Shown: one piece after another, positions 37,042-46,172 of the stretch | How positions within the stretch are numbered: position 1 is the stretch's first letter | Layout: every line of letters begins with the position of its first letter | Assembly: GCA_964019335.1 (NCBI GenBank) | Contig: OZ025654.1 | Coordinates: 186,001-250,000, forward strand | Direction of reading: 5' to 3' | Source of the DNA: Diplonema japonicum | Lineage: Eukaryota; Euglenozoa; Diplonemea; Diplonemida; Diplonemidae | Length of the DNA: 64,000 bases | Notes under the pieces: generated by a model | Database searches by the model: none | The model's input: the letters and a program-made list of their open reading frames with translations, nothing else | What the model was told of the DNA's origin: nothing | Translations under genes and position numbers: made by a program

Positions 37042-37869
37042 TCAGACCTTCTTTCCAGAAGAGCGCAGAGAGGCCCCCTTGGAGGACCGGAGTGGCGGCA
37101 AAACGGAAGCGTTCATGGCACGCTCTTTGGGAGTGATGGCAACTGTGTTGAGAGAGCGCAGGATGGGGAAGTGTGATAAGAGGTGGCGTTTATAACCAGG
37201 AATGTCCTCGACAGGGTTTCCGCCTGTGGACAGGGATCGGAGTAAGGGGAGCTTGCTTAGACTAGTGACTTCGAAAAGGGAGGTGATGTTGTTAGCCTGC
37301 AGGTTCAGAGACCGCAGTGATGTGAACAGCAGTAGCTCCTGTGGTATTGATGTGACCATGTTTTGTGATAAGTTCAAACTAGTGACAGACTCGGCCCCAC
37401 CTGCCAGCAGCGAGTCGAGCATTGCATGCAAGCCTGTAATATCTGTGAAGCTGTTTCCTGCGAGGTGCACCTGTGAAGCTTTGTATCTGCCATCAAGAGT
37501 CTGCGATGCACTGCGTGGCATAACCTCCGCCAGCTCATCGATACTTGAGATGTCCAAGAACGAGAAGTCCAGCACCCGTTCAGTGCGCACCTTTACTTGC
37601 CTCTTAGTAGTACTCATAGGCATTTCCGGCTGCTGGGGTCTCACAATAGGCTCCGGCATTCTCGAAGAGCCCTTCAAAGTCGCTTCCTGTCGCTTCATCT
37701 TTCTATTCTTCTTCTCGATGTCCAACGGAGTGTCCGGCAATGCTACCTGCGCAGCTGTGGACGGGAAGTGCCGCCCCACCATCACATCGAATTGATGCAA
37801 GGCACTCCCCTCTGCAGTCGTCTTACCAATAGGCACCAACGCCACTTGTTGCTTTCTCTTCCATGCCAT
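37042..37869 (-). CDS. LRRC51-like leucine-rich repeat protein
   Basis: 275 aa from ATG at 37869 (MAWKRKQQVALVPIGKT). The first part is basic. VLDFSFLDISSIDEL (about 105) precedes leucine-rich repeats (LNLSQNMVTSIPQEL, LNLQANNITSL, LRSLSTGGNPVEDIPGYKRH) and an LRR cap (FPILRSLNTVAITPKERA). The order and the GNP..GY..H cap resemble LRRC51 proteins, which are linked with cilia in animals. The start follows a T-rich tract and CACCCAG at 37878. It is probably a cytosolic or flagellar adaptor. The LRR call is firm; the LRRC51 assignment is from memory of the family pattern. Confidence 0.75.
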   Translation of the reverse strand: MAWKRKQQVALVPIGKTTAEGSALHQFDVMVGRHFPSTAAQVALPDTPLDIEKKNRKMKRQEATLKGSSRMPEPIVRPQQPEMPMSTTKRQVKVRTERVLDFSFLDISSIDELAEVMPRSASQTLDGRYKASQVHLAGNSFTDITGLHAMLDSLLAGGAESVTSLNLSQNMVTSIPQELLLFTSLRSLNLQANNITSLFEVTSLSKLPLLRSLSTGGNPVEDIPGYKRHLLSHFPILRSLNTVAITPKERAMNASVLPPLRSSKGASLRSSGKKV

Positions 37870-37877
37870 GAGCGGTG

Positions 37878-37912
37878 CTGGGTGTGCGATTAAAAAAAAC
37901 AAAACTCTTCCG
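37878..37912 (-). promoter_or_regulatory. Acceptor-like tract GTTTTGTTTTTTTTAATCGC..CCCAG
   Basis: The polypyrimidine run is followed by CACACCCAG ending at 37878, 8 nt before the LRR gene ATG. Confidence 0.5.
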
Positions 37913-38086
37913 CCAATAACAGAGCAAGGAACACTCAAAGGAGAATGTATGCGCAGAGCTAAATTGCTGTTCAGTTAAAAACTAGACAAAAAAAACGCCG
38001 CTACGTTAAATCGGCACTGAAGCAGTCCGGTGCGAAAGACTATCGAAAGAAATTCCATTTTTCTCGTGTTAGTTCTTTAACTGTTA

Positions 38087-39784
38087 TCACTGTTGTACAC
38101 AATTCCTGAGCTCGTACTTCTTAATCTTACCTGTTGCTGTGAGCGGCATGGCATCAATGATAAAGACCTTGGACGGGATCTTGTAGTGAGCAATCTGATT
38201 ATGGCAAAATGCTTTGAGGGTCTGGAGCGTGAAGGGCTGCGATGGGTCCTTCAAAGTAGCATAAAGTGCGACCTCTTCTCCTAAGATATCGTGAGGGACA
38301 CCAGCAACGGCAATCTCCAGAAGACCTGGATGCGTGTGGAGAAAGGCCTCTACCTCAACGGGGTAAATGTTCTCGCCACCCCTGATGATGACGTCCTTCT
38401 TCCTGCCCACAATGCGAGAGTAGCCATTTTCATCTATGGTAGCTAGGTCGCCAGTTCTCATATACCCCTCGCTGTCAATTACCTCTGCAGTCGAGTCATC
38501 CATATTGTAGTACCCTTTCATCACGGAGTATCCCTTTGTGCATAGTTCACCCACTTCTCCTCTTTTCACTGTCTCACCATCATCGCCGATAACCTTGCAC
38601 GTCACGTGGGGATGGATCGTACCCACGGTCTCGCATTTCAGTATCATGTCCTCGCAGCCGAGAGGAGTCTGAAATGACACAGGACTGGTCTCCGTCATGC
38701 CGTAGCACACCTGCACGTCTGTCATGCCTAGTACAGAAGCAACCTGCCTCATGAGCTCAGGTGGGCAGGATGATCCTGCCATAATCCCCGTCCTGAGCGT
38801 GGGGCTTTCTTGCTTTGATTCAGGAACCTTCTTGACGTGCTCCAGAACGTGTGAGAACATGGTCGGCACGCCATAGAGAGAAGTGCAGCTGTACTTCTTT
38901 ACGGCGTCCACAGTGTGCTTGGGGTCAAAGCCTGGGGAAGGGAACACCATTGAAGCGCCGGATGTCATGCCAGCAAGAACACCCAACACAGTACCGAAAC
39001 AGTGGTACAGCGGCACGGGGATGTTAATGATGTCCTTTTCTGTATAGCCCAGGCGCTGACCCACAAAGTTGCCGTTGTTCAGAATATTGTGATGGGTCAG
39101 TGCTGCGGGTTTTGGTGGACCTGTTGTGCCTGAAGTGAACTGTATATTAGCGATGTCGGTAGGGACCGGAGCGTGGGCAGCTAAATGGCGCTGGAAGGAA
39201 GCAGTTGTTGTATCAGTCACCACATCACACATCTTTATGCACGACGGGAGGCTCTTTGCGTGATCTACAGTGAAGACATGCCTCAGAGTGGGCAGGGCCT
39301 CGCTGTTAATGTCCGTCGAACATGTAGAAAGGTCGGGAACAAGCATTGAGAGAATGTTGAAGTAGTCCGAAGTCTTGTAGGAGTCGGTGATAAGCAGGCC
39401 TTTGCAGTGGACACTGTTCAGTGCGTATTTTAACTCCTGTGCTCTATAGGCAGGGTTAACGCTCACTAAGACCACGTTAACCTTGTGACAGGCAAACTGC
39501 ATCAATACCCACTCATAGTAATTCGGTAGCCACACACCAATCGTTTCACCAGGCATGTACCCCATCCCTACGAGACCCGCCGCTATCTTGTTAACATCTT
39601 CAAGAAACCCCTGCCATGTTTTCTCGATGCCTTGCTCACAGAAACTGAACAACCGCTCGTCCATATGCACAGCTGCCATGGCTTCTAGTTGCTCGCATAT
39701 CGTTGTATCCAGCAGTCTCGCGTTGGTATCGCCTTGAACTAAGGCCAGCCTCGAGCTAAGTCTAGCTAGTGTCCGCCTAAACAT
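38087..39784 (-). CDS. Acyl-CoA synthetase, ACSF2-like
   Basis: 565 aa, full length for the ANL (AMP-binding) superfamily. It has the P-loop FTSGTTGPPKPAALTH (about 215), YGMTETSPVSF, the hinge TGDLATIDENGYSRIVGRKKD, GGENIYPVEVE and the catalytic-lysine motif LTATGKIKKYELR near the C-terminus. It activates medium/long-chain fatty acids with ATP and CoA through an acyl-adenylate. The basic N-terminus MFRRTLARLSSRLALVQ looks like a mitochondrial presequence, as in ACSF2. Upstream TTTTGTAAG at 39787 could be the leader acceptor. A housekeeping gene amid receptor genes. Confidence 0.93.
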   Translation of the reverse strand: MFRRTLARLSSRLALVQGDTNARLLDTTICEQLEAMAAVHMDERLFSFCEQGIEKTWQGFLEDVNKIAAGLVGMGYMPGETIGVWLPNYYEWVLMQFACHKVNVVLVSVNPAYRAQELKYALNSVHCKGLLITDSYKTSDYFNILSMLVPDLSTCSTDINSEALPTLRHVFTVDHAKSLPSCIKMCDVVTDTTTASFQRHLAAHAPVPTDIANIQFTSGTTGPPKPAALTHHNILNNGNFVGQRLGYTEKDIINIPVPLYHCFGTVLGVLAGMTSGASMVFPSPGFDPKHTVDAVKKYSCTSLYGVPTMFSHVLEHVKKVPESKQESPTLRTGIMAGSSCPPELMRQVASVLGMTDVQVCYGMTETSPVSFQTPLGCEDMILKCETVGTIHPHVTCKVIGDDGETVKRGEVGELCTKGYSVMKGYYNMDDSTAEVIDSEGYMRTGDLATIDENGYSRIVGRKKDVIIRGGENIYPVEVEAFLHTHPGLLEIAVAGVPHDILGEEVALYATLKDPSQPFTLQTLKAFCHNQIAHYKIPSKVFIIDAMPLTATGKIKKYELRNCVQQ

Positions 39785-39921
39785 TCCTTACAAAAGCACC
39801 CTATCGATATACAAGTTGTGTCGTACAATAAAAACATTAAGTATTAATATTAAGTAAAAGCTAAAAACAAAAACTATTGCAAATGCACATCGAACAATAC
39901 TCTTTCCGCTTTTGGTCACTC

Positions 39922-42162
39922 TTAGTCTCCGTTAGAAAGCGGGACACATAAAGGAACTTCATTCACGTTTCGAGTAAGTTCGAGAACCTGCCCAGGGGAG
40001 CCTAGTCGTCGCAGATGGTAGCGAACGATGGGAAGCTCCTTCTCCTCATCTGACAGGCCGTTGAACAAGGTTTCTGCGTTGCCAAAATTAAACAGACGCA
40101 TGTATCTGCAGGCCTGGTGAAGGTCCGACCGGTCAACGCTTTCGTCACGTTCCAGCGCAAGCTGGTACATCCATTCCTGGTCGCCCCCCGTATGTTCCGA
40201 GTCGTCCTTGTCCTCGATGAGGTACGCGTTGACATTGGGGTACACACGATCCGCAAACAAAAACGATTCCATGGGTACTGCGCTATTTTGAAAAGTCTCT
40301 CCGCACAAGCAGCCTAACCCGTTCCTTGAAGCGATGTCTGCCAGCAAGTCCACTTCATGAGCCATGTTGCCAACAACGACAAAGTGCCTGCTTGCCTCTC
40401 CCCCAATTACGCCCATTGGAGTCCTTCCCTGCGTTATTCCCGCACATGTTCCATGAACCTCCTTCAGCACTGCCCGCATAAGCTGGCACACCTCAAGTGT
40501 GTTACTCCCGTTGAACGATATCTGTGCCGTGCTTCCTGTCAGGCTCATGATCATTCCGTTCTTCCGTGTTCTGCTGTGCACCGTCCGTACAAACCTCGAA
40601 ATTAGATCGCGGCTTTCATGCCACATTGATACCATGCGAAGCTGCAGCAACGTAATCTTCTTCTCCGTTAACCCCAACGACAGGAGAGAGGGCGGCTCCC
40701 TTAAGTCTCTCAGGCTCATATATTTCTTCAAGAATGAGCTCCCACCGCTGTGCTCACTACTATGGTCTGACCACTTTCTAAACACGCTGCGCTTCTTAGG
40801 CACAAATGGCATATCGTTTGTAACTGTCTGTTGTAGCGCGTCCGGGAGGAACCGCTTGAACTCCACCAGGATAGCGATGATATCTCGGAAAGCTATCAGC
40901 AGAGGGTCGCTTTTTTCAGGTAACTCCGATAGGAAAGCAACTGTCTCAAAATCCATGAGGGTGACCGCCAGTGCGACACCCCTGCTCACTTCTAGTGTAT
41001 GCTGCATGCGTTCTCTGGATATGATGCTCTTAAGGAAGACCAGTGACAAGCATGTCAAGATAATACCCACTCCTATCCCGATGAGCACAGAAGCGTTCTC
41101 CGGAGTCTCAGTGATTATCTCATTCCTAAATGATGGTGTCACCTGCACCCCTATATTCCACTCCCTGCCTCCCACCCACAGGGTTGTCCATATCACGTTG
41201 CCTATTTTGTTCACTTCCTCGACAGTCTCCAAGTGTGTGTCCGAGTGCAGCACGTTGCCCGAATCGTTGGTGTCAAAAACGTGTAAACTGACATGCTCGT
41301 TGATGCCTTCGCGCGCGTATGACACCATTGTACCAATACGAAAGACACCCAACGTGTGCCCGCGTGTCTTGAGGACACCGGTGGCATTGTCTTGTACTGG
41401 TGTGAAGATCAGCAGCCCGTACTGCTTGGAGGTCTCCTGGACAAGAGTGATTCTCGATGTCGCTACTTGTGTTGATGTCTCTTCCGCCTGATGCAAAGCC
41501 TCAAGGCGCAACGCGGAGCTGCCTAAGTCAAAGCCATGTGCAGCCTCGTTGCCCAATAGTGGGTACACATAGTAAACGGGGTAGTACACACTGTCATTGG
41601 AGCGGCGTTGTAAAGTACCGTTGATGTTCTCTGTGAACTCGTACCCGGGGTACCTGCCCTGCATAGCAGCTTCGTAGGCACTGCGGTCAGCGTGCTGCAC
41701 TCGGGGGATCCACTCCAGAGCTTGGTAATAGTTGCTTGCCTTGAAGCCGTCCTCGAGGTGGGCAATGAAAGTGTGGAAGCCAGTGTCCGAAACCTCCTTA
41801 ACAAAGAATAACCCGGCGAGGCTTATGCAGTCCTTGATTGTGAGCGTCACTGTGCGCTCTAATTGTGCAGCAAAAGTGCTAACGATGTTCTTGTGTGCAA
41901 GCTCCATCTCCTGTACCTCGTCTTCGTGGAGAAGGTTATACGCAACCCATTGGCACCAAAAGCCGATTAACGGGGACAATATAATACAGAGAACCAGAAA
42001 TCTCTTTACATAATAAACCGAGGGACGGGGTATATCGCGAGCTGTCGTCTCGCTCTTCTCACCAATTTGTAGTTCTATTTCCTCCTCCACGGGGGCCTCT
42101 TGAGGACAGGACACGTTATCCGGGATACCTGCTGGTTTTGCAATATTATTAAAAACAGCCAT
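39922..42162 (-). CDS. CHASE-domain receptor with degenerate cyclase-like domain
   Basis: 746 aa. First helix about 52-74, then a CHASE sensory domain (about 85-330) with YYQALEWIPRV, YPGYEFTE and YYPVYYVYPL, the pattern of CHASE ligand-binding domains. The second helix is at about 356-377. The cytoplasmic part starts with helical FKRFLPDAL, like the linker of the cyclase at 1-1862, and then a divergent class III cyclase fold (about 535-690: GMIMSLTGSTAQISF, GVIGGEASRHFVVVG). The metal aspartates are absent. The tail EWMYQLALERDE and its helices match the receptor at 34635. CHASE domains bind small extracellular molecules; the ligand here is unknown. It may regulate true cyclases or act as a scaffold. 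Confidence 0.8.
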   Translation of the reverse strand: MAVFNNIAKPAGIPDNVSCPQEAPVEEEIELQIGEKSETTARDIPRPSVYYVKRFLVLCIILSPLIGFWCQWVAYNLLHEDEVQEMELAHKNIVSTFAAQLERTVTLTIKDCISLAGLFFVKEVSDTGFHTFIAHLEDGFKASNYYQALEWIPRVQHADRSAYEAAMQGRYPGYEFTENINGTLQRRSNDSVYYPVYYVYPLLGNEAAHGFDLGSSALRLEALHQAEETSTQVATSRITLVQETSKQYGLLIFTPVQDNATGVLKTRGHTLGVFRIGTMVSYAREGINEHVSLHVFDTNDSGNVLHSDTHLETVEEVNKIGNVIWTTLWVGGREWNIGVQVTPSFRNEIITETPENASVLIGIGVGIILTCLSLVFLKSIISRERMQHTLEVSRGVALAVTLMDFETVAFLSELPEKSDPLLIAFRDIIAILVEFKRFLPDALQQTVTNDMPFVPKKRSVFRKWSDHSSEHSGGSSFLKKYMSLRDLREPPSLLSLGLTEKKITLLQLRMVSMWHESRDLISRFVRTVHSRTRKNGMIMSLTGSTAQISFNGSNTLEVCQLMRAVLKEVHGTCAGITQGRTPMGVIGGEASRHFVVVGNMAHEVDLLADIASRNGLGCLCGETFQNSAVPMESFLFADRVYPNVNAYLIEDKDDSEHTGGDQEWMYQLALERDESVDRSDLHQACRYMRLFNFGNAETLFNGLSDEEKELPIVRYHLRRLGSPGQVLELTRNVNEVPLCVPLSNGD

Positions 42163-42165
42163 GAC

Positions 42166-42190
42166 CTGTCGTGGTTTGAGTTAGACAAAG
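42166..42190 (-). promoter_or_regulatory. Acceptor-like AACTCAAACCACGACAG
   Basis: TTTGTCTAACTCAAACCACGACAG ends at 42166, 3 nt before the ATG of the CHASE receptor gene. Confidence 0.4.
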
Positions 42191-42306
42191 AGGTCAACAC
42201 CAAGGAATAACAGGGAGAATTAGGGAAAGAGTCACATACTTTAGCAAGAAAATGCAAAAAGAAATTGAACAAAGAGAGAGTATAAATAGGAATGTAACAA
42301 CAATTA

Positions 42307-44307
42307 TCAGTCAGCAATCTCATCGCCCTCAGCATCCTGAGAGGGAATACTGACAAGTGTGTCAGCTTTCTTCTTCCGCTTCTTCTTGCGTGACTTCTCA
42401 ACAGGTGGAGCATCCTGTGCCTCATGAGGAGCATCTGGGGTCTCCAGCGTCTCCATGGCGACAGGCTCCTCCTGCACGTCGTAGCTGTAGGCGAAGGTGT
42501 CGTCCACGTCGACAAGCTCCTCTGCAGCCATTTCGAAGTTTCTGATCATTTTGCCTTTAGTCCTTCCATCGACACCGCCCTTCGTCCTCCGCCACATGTA
42601 TATCGCAGCAACTCCCAAGCAGCACAGCACCCCTAAGATAATAATAAGAATAATAATAAGAGGGCTGCTTGAATCAGAAGCTGGTGCTTCAGTCGGAGAC
42701 ACTGTACCCAGTCCTGCGGGCAGCTGCGAAGGCGCCTCAGGTGCGATTTGTGGTGACGTTGTGTTCGAAGACGACGACGGAGAAGCAGTAGGAACATATG
42801 TCTGCCCACTAGGTAGCGGAGTGTTTGGCGACAAAGTCACTTCTCGATTGTCCGGAATGGAAGGAGCAGTTGTAAGTAATTTATCAGCTGGCATTGCTGT
42901 TGGAACTGCCGTTCGCTGGATAGGTTCTGCAGTTGGTGATACAGTTGGACCAGTAGTTGGGGAGAGAGTCGGAACAGCTGTTGCCACAGCCTTGGGCGAA
43001 GCAGTATGCGCACTGGGCACCATTGTGGTGATTGCAGTAGGCAAAGGAACGTTCGTGGGCACAGCCGTAGGTTGGTCCGTAGTTGGAATTAATGTCGGTA
43101 CTGCGGGGTGTGCTGTCAGTCCAGCGGGTCTGGCCGTAGGGAGTGATGTAGGGAGTGCTGTAGGAAGTGCTGTTGGCTCAGTTGTACGTGTATCTGGTAC
43201 TTCAGTTGGTGTCAATGTTGGTGCAGCTGTTGGCTTAGAAGTCGGAGAAGCCGTAGGTGCTGTTGTAGGCGTTGCAGTGGGAACCACAGTTGGTACTGCT
43301 GACGGAATCAATGTATCAGGTGTAAAAGTGTCAGGAGCATCAGTCTTTGGTGCATTTGTAGGTTGCGCAGTTGGGGGATTTGCAAGTTCACTCGATATAA
43401 CCTGGCTCAGGTTGCTTGTACAGGTAGGTGACTTCACGACTAGTGTCACATTCCTCGGTTCCTCACCGCCACATCCTTGCTTACAGAAAATGTGATCCGC
43501 ACATGCCAGGGTACCTTCCTGGAGGCTGACCGTGGTTGACGGGCTTCCATCGCCCCAGTGGAATGTGTAAGTTAGATTATCACCCTTGGAGTCGGCAGCA
43601 AGGGCACAAAAGGTGGTATGGCTCATTGGGCTTGGGTAGGGCTGTATGTCGTCGTGCACATCGGTGTTGGGGGGCAAGGAACTGATCTCCAGAGGGAGGC
43701 TCATGTTGAGTAGCTCCGAGGAGCCATCAGCAAAGAAGTACATCCATTCGCTCACGCCTTCAAGAAACTGACCTTCTATTTTTAACGTCCATTCAGTAGT
43801 CATAGAGAGCTTGTCTATAGCACCGCCGTCGGTGTTCTTGACGTAGACCCATCTGCCTGCGATAAAAGGCGAGGCAGGGGGGCTGCCGTGGGTAGGGCTT
43901 GGCTCACTCCAGTCAAGGGTCGATGTCCAGTCGAATTCCGAAGAGGAATCGTCGGCCTGAGCGATCTGCGTTCCTGAAGGGATTCCTGATATACGACCGT
44001 GAACCACGGCATGTCCCTGCTCGTCACCCTTGAAGCCATGGATCCAAAACATGGACAGCTGGTCTGGTGTATTTAGGTCTCTATATAAAAAGACGAAAGA
44101 CCTGTTGGCGACCTCAAACCCCGTGTGGCTACTCGACGAGTAGTAGTTGTAAAAATCATGGGCCGTCTTCGTCCCCTCTACCGCGGGCACAGTGCGAATA
44201 GCCTTGCCTCCCTGACCTATCTTGAACAGCCGAGTGTTCCCCACGAACTCCAAGTCACAGACAGCACTCACAAGCGCAGCATAAGCCACAAGGACATTTG
44301 GCATCAT
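42307..44307 (-). CDS. Single-pass mucin-like surface protein
   Basis: 666 aa from ATG at 44307 (MMPNVLVAYAALVSAVC, signal peptide). The ectodomain (about 20-300) includes a PKD-like motif (YTFHWGDGSPSTTVSL, about 248) and several N-glycosylation sequons. A Pro/Thr/Ala-rich stalk follows (about 305-545). One helix (SPLIIILIIILGVLCCLGVA, about 547-570) leads to a 95-residue cytoplasmic tail that is acidic and then Lys/Arg-rich (KSRKKKRKKKAD). The stalk resembles those of the 7TM family, but the membrane part differs. Probably an O-glycosylated adhesin or receptor. CCACAG ends at 44311, 3 nt before the start. Confidence 0.8.
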   Translation of the reverse strand: MMPNVLVAYAALVSAVCDLEFVGNTRLFKIGQGGKAIRTVPAVEGTKTAHDFYNYYSSSSHTGFEVANRSFVFLYRDLNTPDQLSMFWIHGFKGDEQGHAVVHGRISGIPSGTQIAQADDSSSEFDWTSTLDWSEPSPTHGSPPASPFIAGRWVYVKNTDGGAIDKLSMTTEWTLKIEGQFLEGVSEWMYFFADGSSELLNMSLPLEISSLPPNTDVHDDIQPYPSPMSHTTFCALAADSKGDNLTYTFHWGDGSPSTTVSLQEGTLACADHIFCKQGCGGEEPRNVTLVVKSPTCTSNLSQVISSELANPPTAQPTNAPKTDAPDTFTPDTLIPSAVPTVVPTATPTTAPTASPTSKPTAAPTLTPTEVPDTRTTEPTALPTALPTSLPTARPAGLTAHPAVPTLIPTTDQPTAVPTNVPLPTAITTMVPSAHTASPKAVATAVPTLSPTTGPTVSPTAEPIQRTAVPTAMPADKLLTTAPSIPDNREVTLSPNTPLPSGQTYVPTASPSSSSNTTSPQIAPEAPSQLPAGLGTVSPTEAPASDSSSPLIIILIIILGVLCCLGVAAIYMWRRTKGGVDGRTKGKMIRNFEMAAEELVDVDDTFAYSYDVQEEPVAMETLETPDAPHEAQDAPPVEKSRKKKRKKKADTLVSIPSQDAEGDEIAD

Positions 44308-44571
44308 TTGCTGTGGTATTTGCGTTGAATAACGAAAAGAAATTCGCTAAAGTTTCAGCGTGCAGGGGGGGTGCTCACTGAAAAGAACAAAAAACGGTTC
44401 TGCTATTCGCTATTCACACGCTCACGACACTCAAAACATAAGCAAAATGGCTAATGCAACGGAATGACAAGTGCTTGGTTCAGTCGCGTTTCGGCTCATG
44501 AACTGCAATGTATCACTCCGTGACCTTAAACGTAGAAAGGAAAGAAATAAGGGAGAAAGTGTTAACTCACA

Positions 44572-46148
44572 ATGTTCATGCACTGAAAGTATAGAACCTG
44601 CTGTCATGTCCATCGACCTCGTCGGTCTTGAAGGTGCCAGTCACGGAGCCGAGGTCCTTGTGGTTCCAGATGTCACGGACAGCAACAGTCTGAGTGGCAG
44701 AGAAGCCAAGCTCGGTAAGGTCAATGGTGGTTGTGTAGCCTTTGGAAGGGGCATTGTTCAAGACGAGAGCAGCGGTGCTGCTGCTGGACACAGGCTTGGC
44801 CCACAGCTGGATGGTAGGATCCTTCCCCCCAGCGCTCTGCACAAGCCTACCGGGGTGACCAGCCCAGGCCTGGTTCACCGCAATCGCCTCAGTGTTGCTG
44901 ATGATGTCCCACACCTTGTCGGTAGTGGCTTCGTTTGTGACATCGTAGCCAAGGATAAGGGGCGATGACACAATGCACCAGGCACCGAAGTGCGCCCTGT
45001 CCTCGTTGTAGTTAGCAAGGTTACCAACCTCGAGCATGTCAGGGTAGGCCCAAGTACCGGGCCTTGCAAGAGGGGGGTTGCCCTGGTAAGGTGTCGTGGT
45101 CTGCAGGTTGCTGAACATGGAAGCCCAGGTGCTCCTAATGTCACCAGAAGAGCGGAAGAAGTTGTAGGGGCAGTTGGAAGGGGAAGTGGTACCAGTGCAA
45201 GGGGCGTCGCCGGTGCTCTGACCGGGGACGGTCTGGCCCCAGTGGCAGTTCTCGATCATGATGGGGCGACCGGTCTGGTTCAGGAGCGCCCCCCACAAGG
45301 TGAGGTTTCGGAACTCCCCGCAGCCGTCAAGCTTGACACCGTCGAAACCGAACTCAGCAACTGCCTTCGCCGACTGCTGCATGTGCTTTGCGATGTACGA
45401 GGGGTCCGTGAACTGGGTCTCCTTGCAAATGCAGTTGTTCATGTACCAACCCACCTTCAGCCCCAGGTTGTGCCCGTGGTCCGTCATGTTCTTCATGCTG
45501 GGGAAAGTTGCCGTGTTAATGATCGGGTTCCCCAACGCATCGTGGAAGGAGTTGTTCACCCCCTTCCCGCACGCCTGCCAGTTGTCATCGAGACCTACGT
45601 TCACGTAGCCGAGGTCAGCAATGCTCATCACCTTCCCGTTCACTGTCCTCTTCTTCTCCGCGACCTTGTCCATCACCCCCTCCATCAGCTTCTGCGTCAC
45701 ATCTCCGCCGTAGCAGTTCCACGACCTCCACCCCATCGGGGGCGTCAGACCGATCCCGTTGTCGATCCCGAACACGGGACCCGCCAGCGCCATAAGCAGC
45801 ATCGCCTTCATTTTTTTCTTTTTTTTTATGTGATTAAAAGAGTATCCCTCTGGTAACGAGTGGGCTCAAGTGAGTGGCGAGTGCACAACAGAATTCAGGG
45901 GCATTAATAACAAATCTTTTCTTTAGTGAGTCCCCTGTTTATTCAGACGAGGGGGGACGAGGGAAGGAAGCACAAGACACCTTAAATGCTTCAGGCGTGT
46001 CTTCTCGGGTATCTCTTATCTGTCGTGGGTTTTCCTTTTCTTCTTTGTGAAAAACTGAAAAAAGGAAAGAGGAAACGCTGGGAAAACAAGAACGAAGACA
46101 CGCCGCATAGAACAGAGAAAAACCTTTGAAGAAAAAAAAGGGGGGGAA
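44572..46148. repeat. Duplicated alpha-galactosidase unit, copy 2
   Basis: Matches 25141-26717 without a difference I could find. Same orientation, 19,431 bp apart. After 46148 the homology is interrupted until about 47345. Confidence 0.9.
44576..45811 (-). CDS. Secreted GH27 alpha-galactosidase, copy 2
   Basis: 411 aa, translation identical to the gene at 25145, including the signal peptide and both catalytic aspartates (about 162 and 224). It is the second copy of a perfect 1.58-kb duplication that also carries the presumed promoter/leader-acceptor region, so both should be expressed alike. Neighbours differ: the stop lies 268 bp from the start of the mucin-like gene, and a repeat block lies upstream. 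An assembly artefact is unlikely because both flanks are unique. Confidence 0.95.
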   Translation of the reverse strand: MKAMLLMALAGPVFGIDNGIGLTPPMGWRSWNCYGGDVTQKLMEGVMDKVAEKKRTVNGKVMSIADLGYVNVGLDDNWQACGKGVNNSFHDALGNPIINTATFPSMKNMTDHGHNLGLKVGWYMNNCICKETQFTDPSYIAKHMQQSAKAVAEFGFDGVKLDGCGEFRNLTLWGALLNQTGRPIMIENCHWGQTVPGQSTGDAPCTGTTSPSNCPYNFFRSSGDIRSTWASMFSNLQTTTPYQGNPPLARPGTWAYPDMLEVGNLANYNEDRAHFGAWCIVSSPLILGYDVTNEATTDKVWDIISNTEAIAVNQAWAGHPGRLVQSAGGKDPTIQLWAKPVSSSSTAALVLNNAPSKGYTTTIDLTELGFSATQTVAVRDIWNHKDLGSVTGTFKTDEVDGHDSRFYTFSA

Positions 46149-46172
46149 TAAAAAAAAAGAGGGAAAAAAAAG

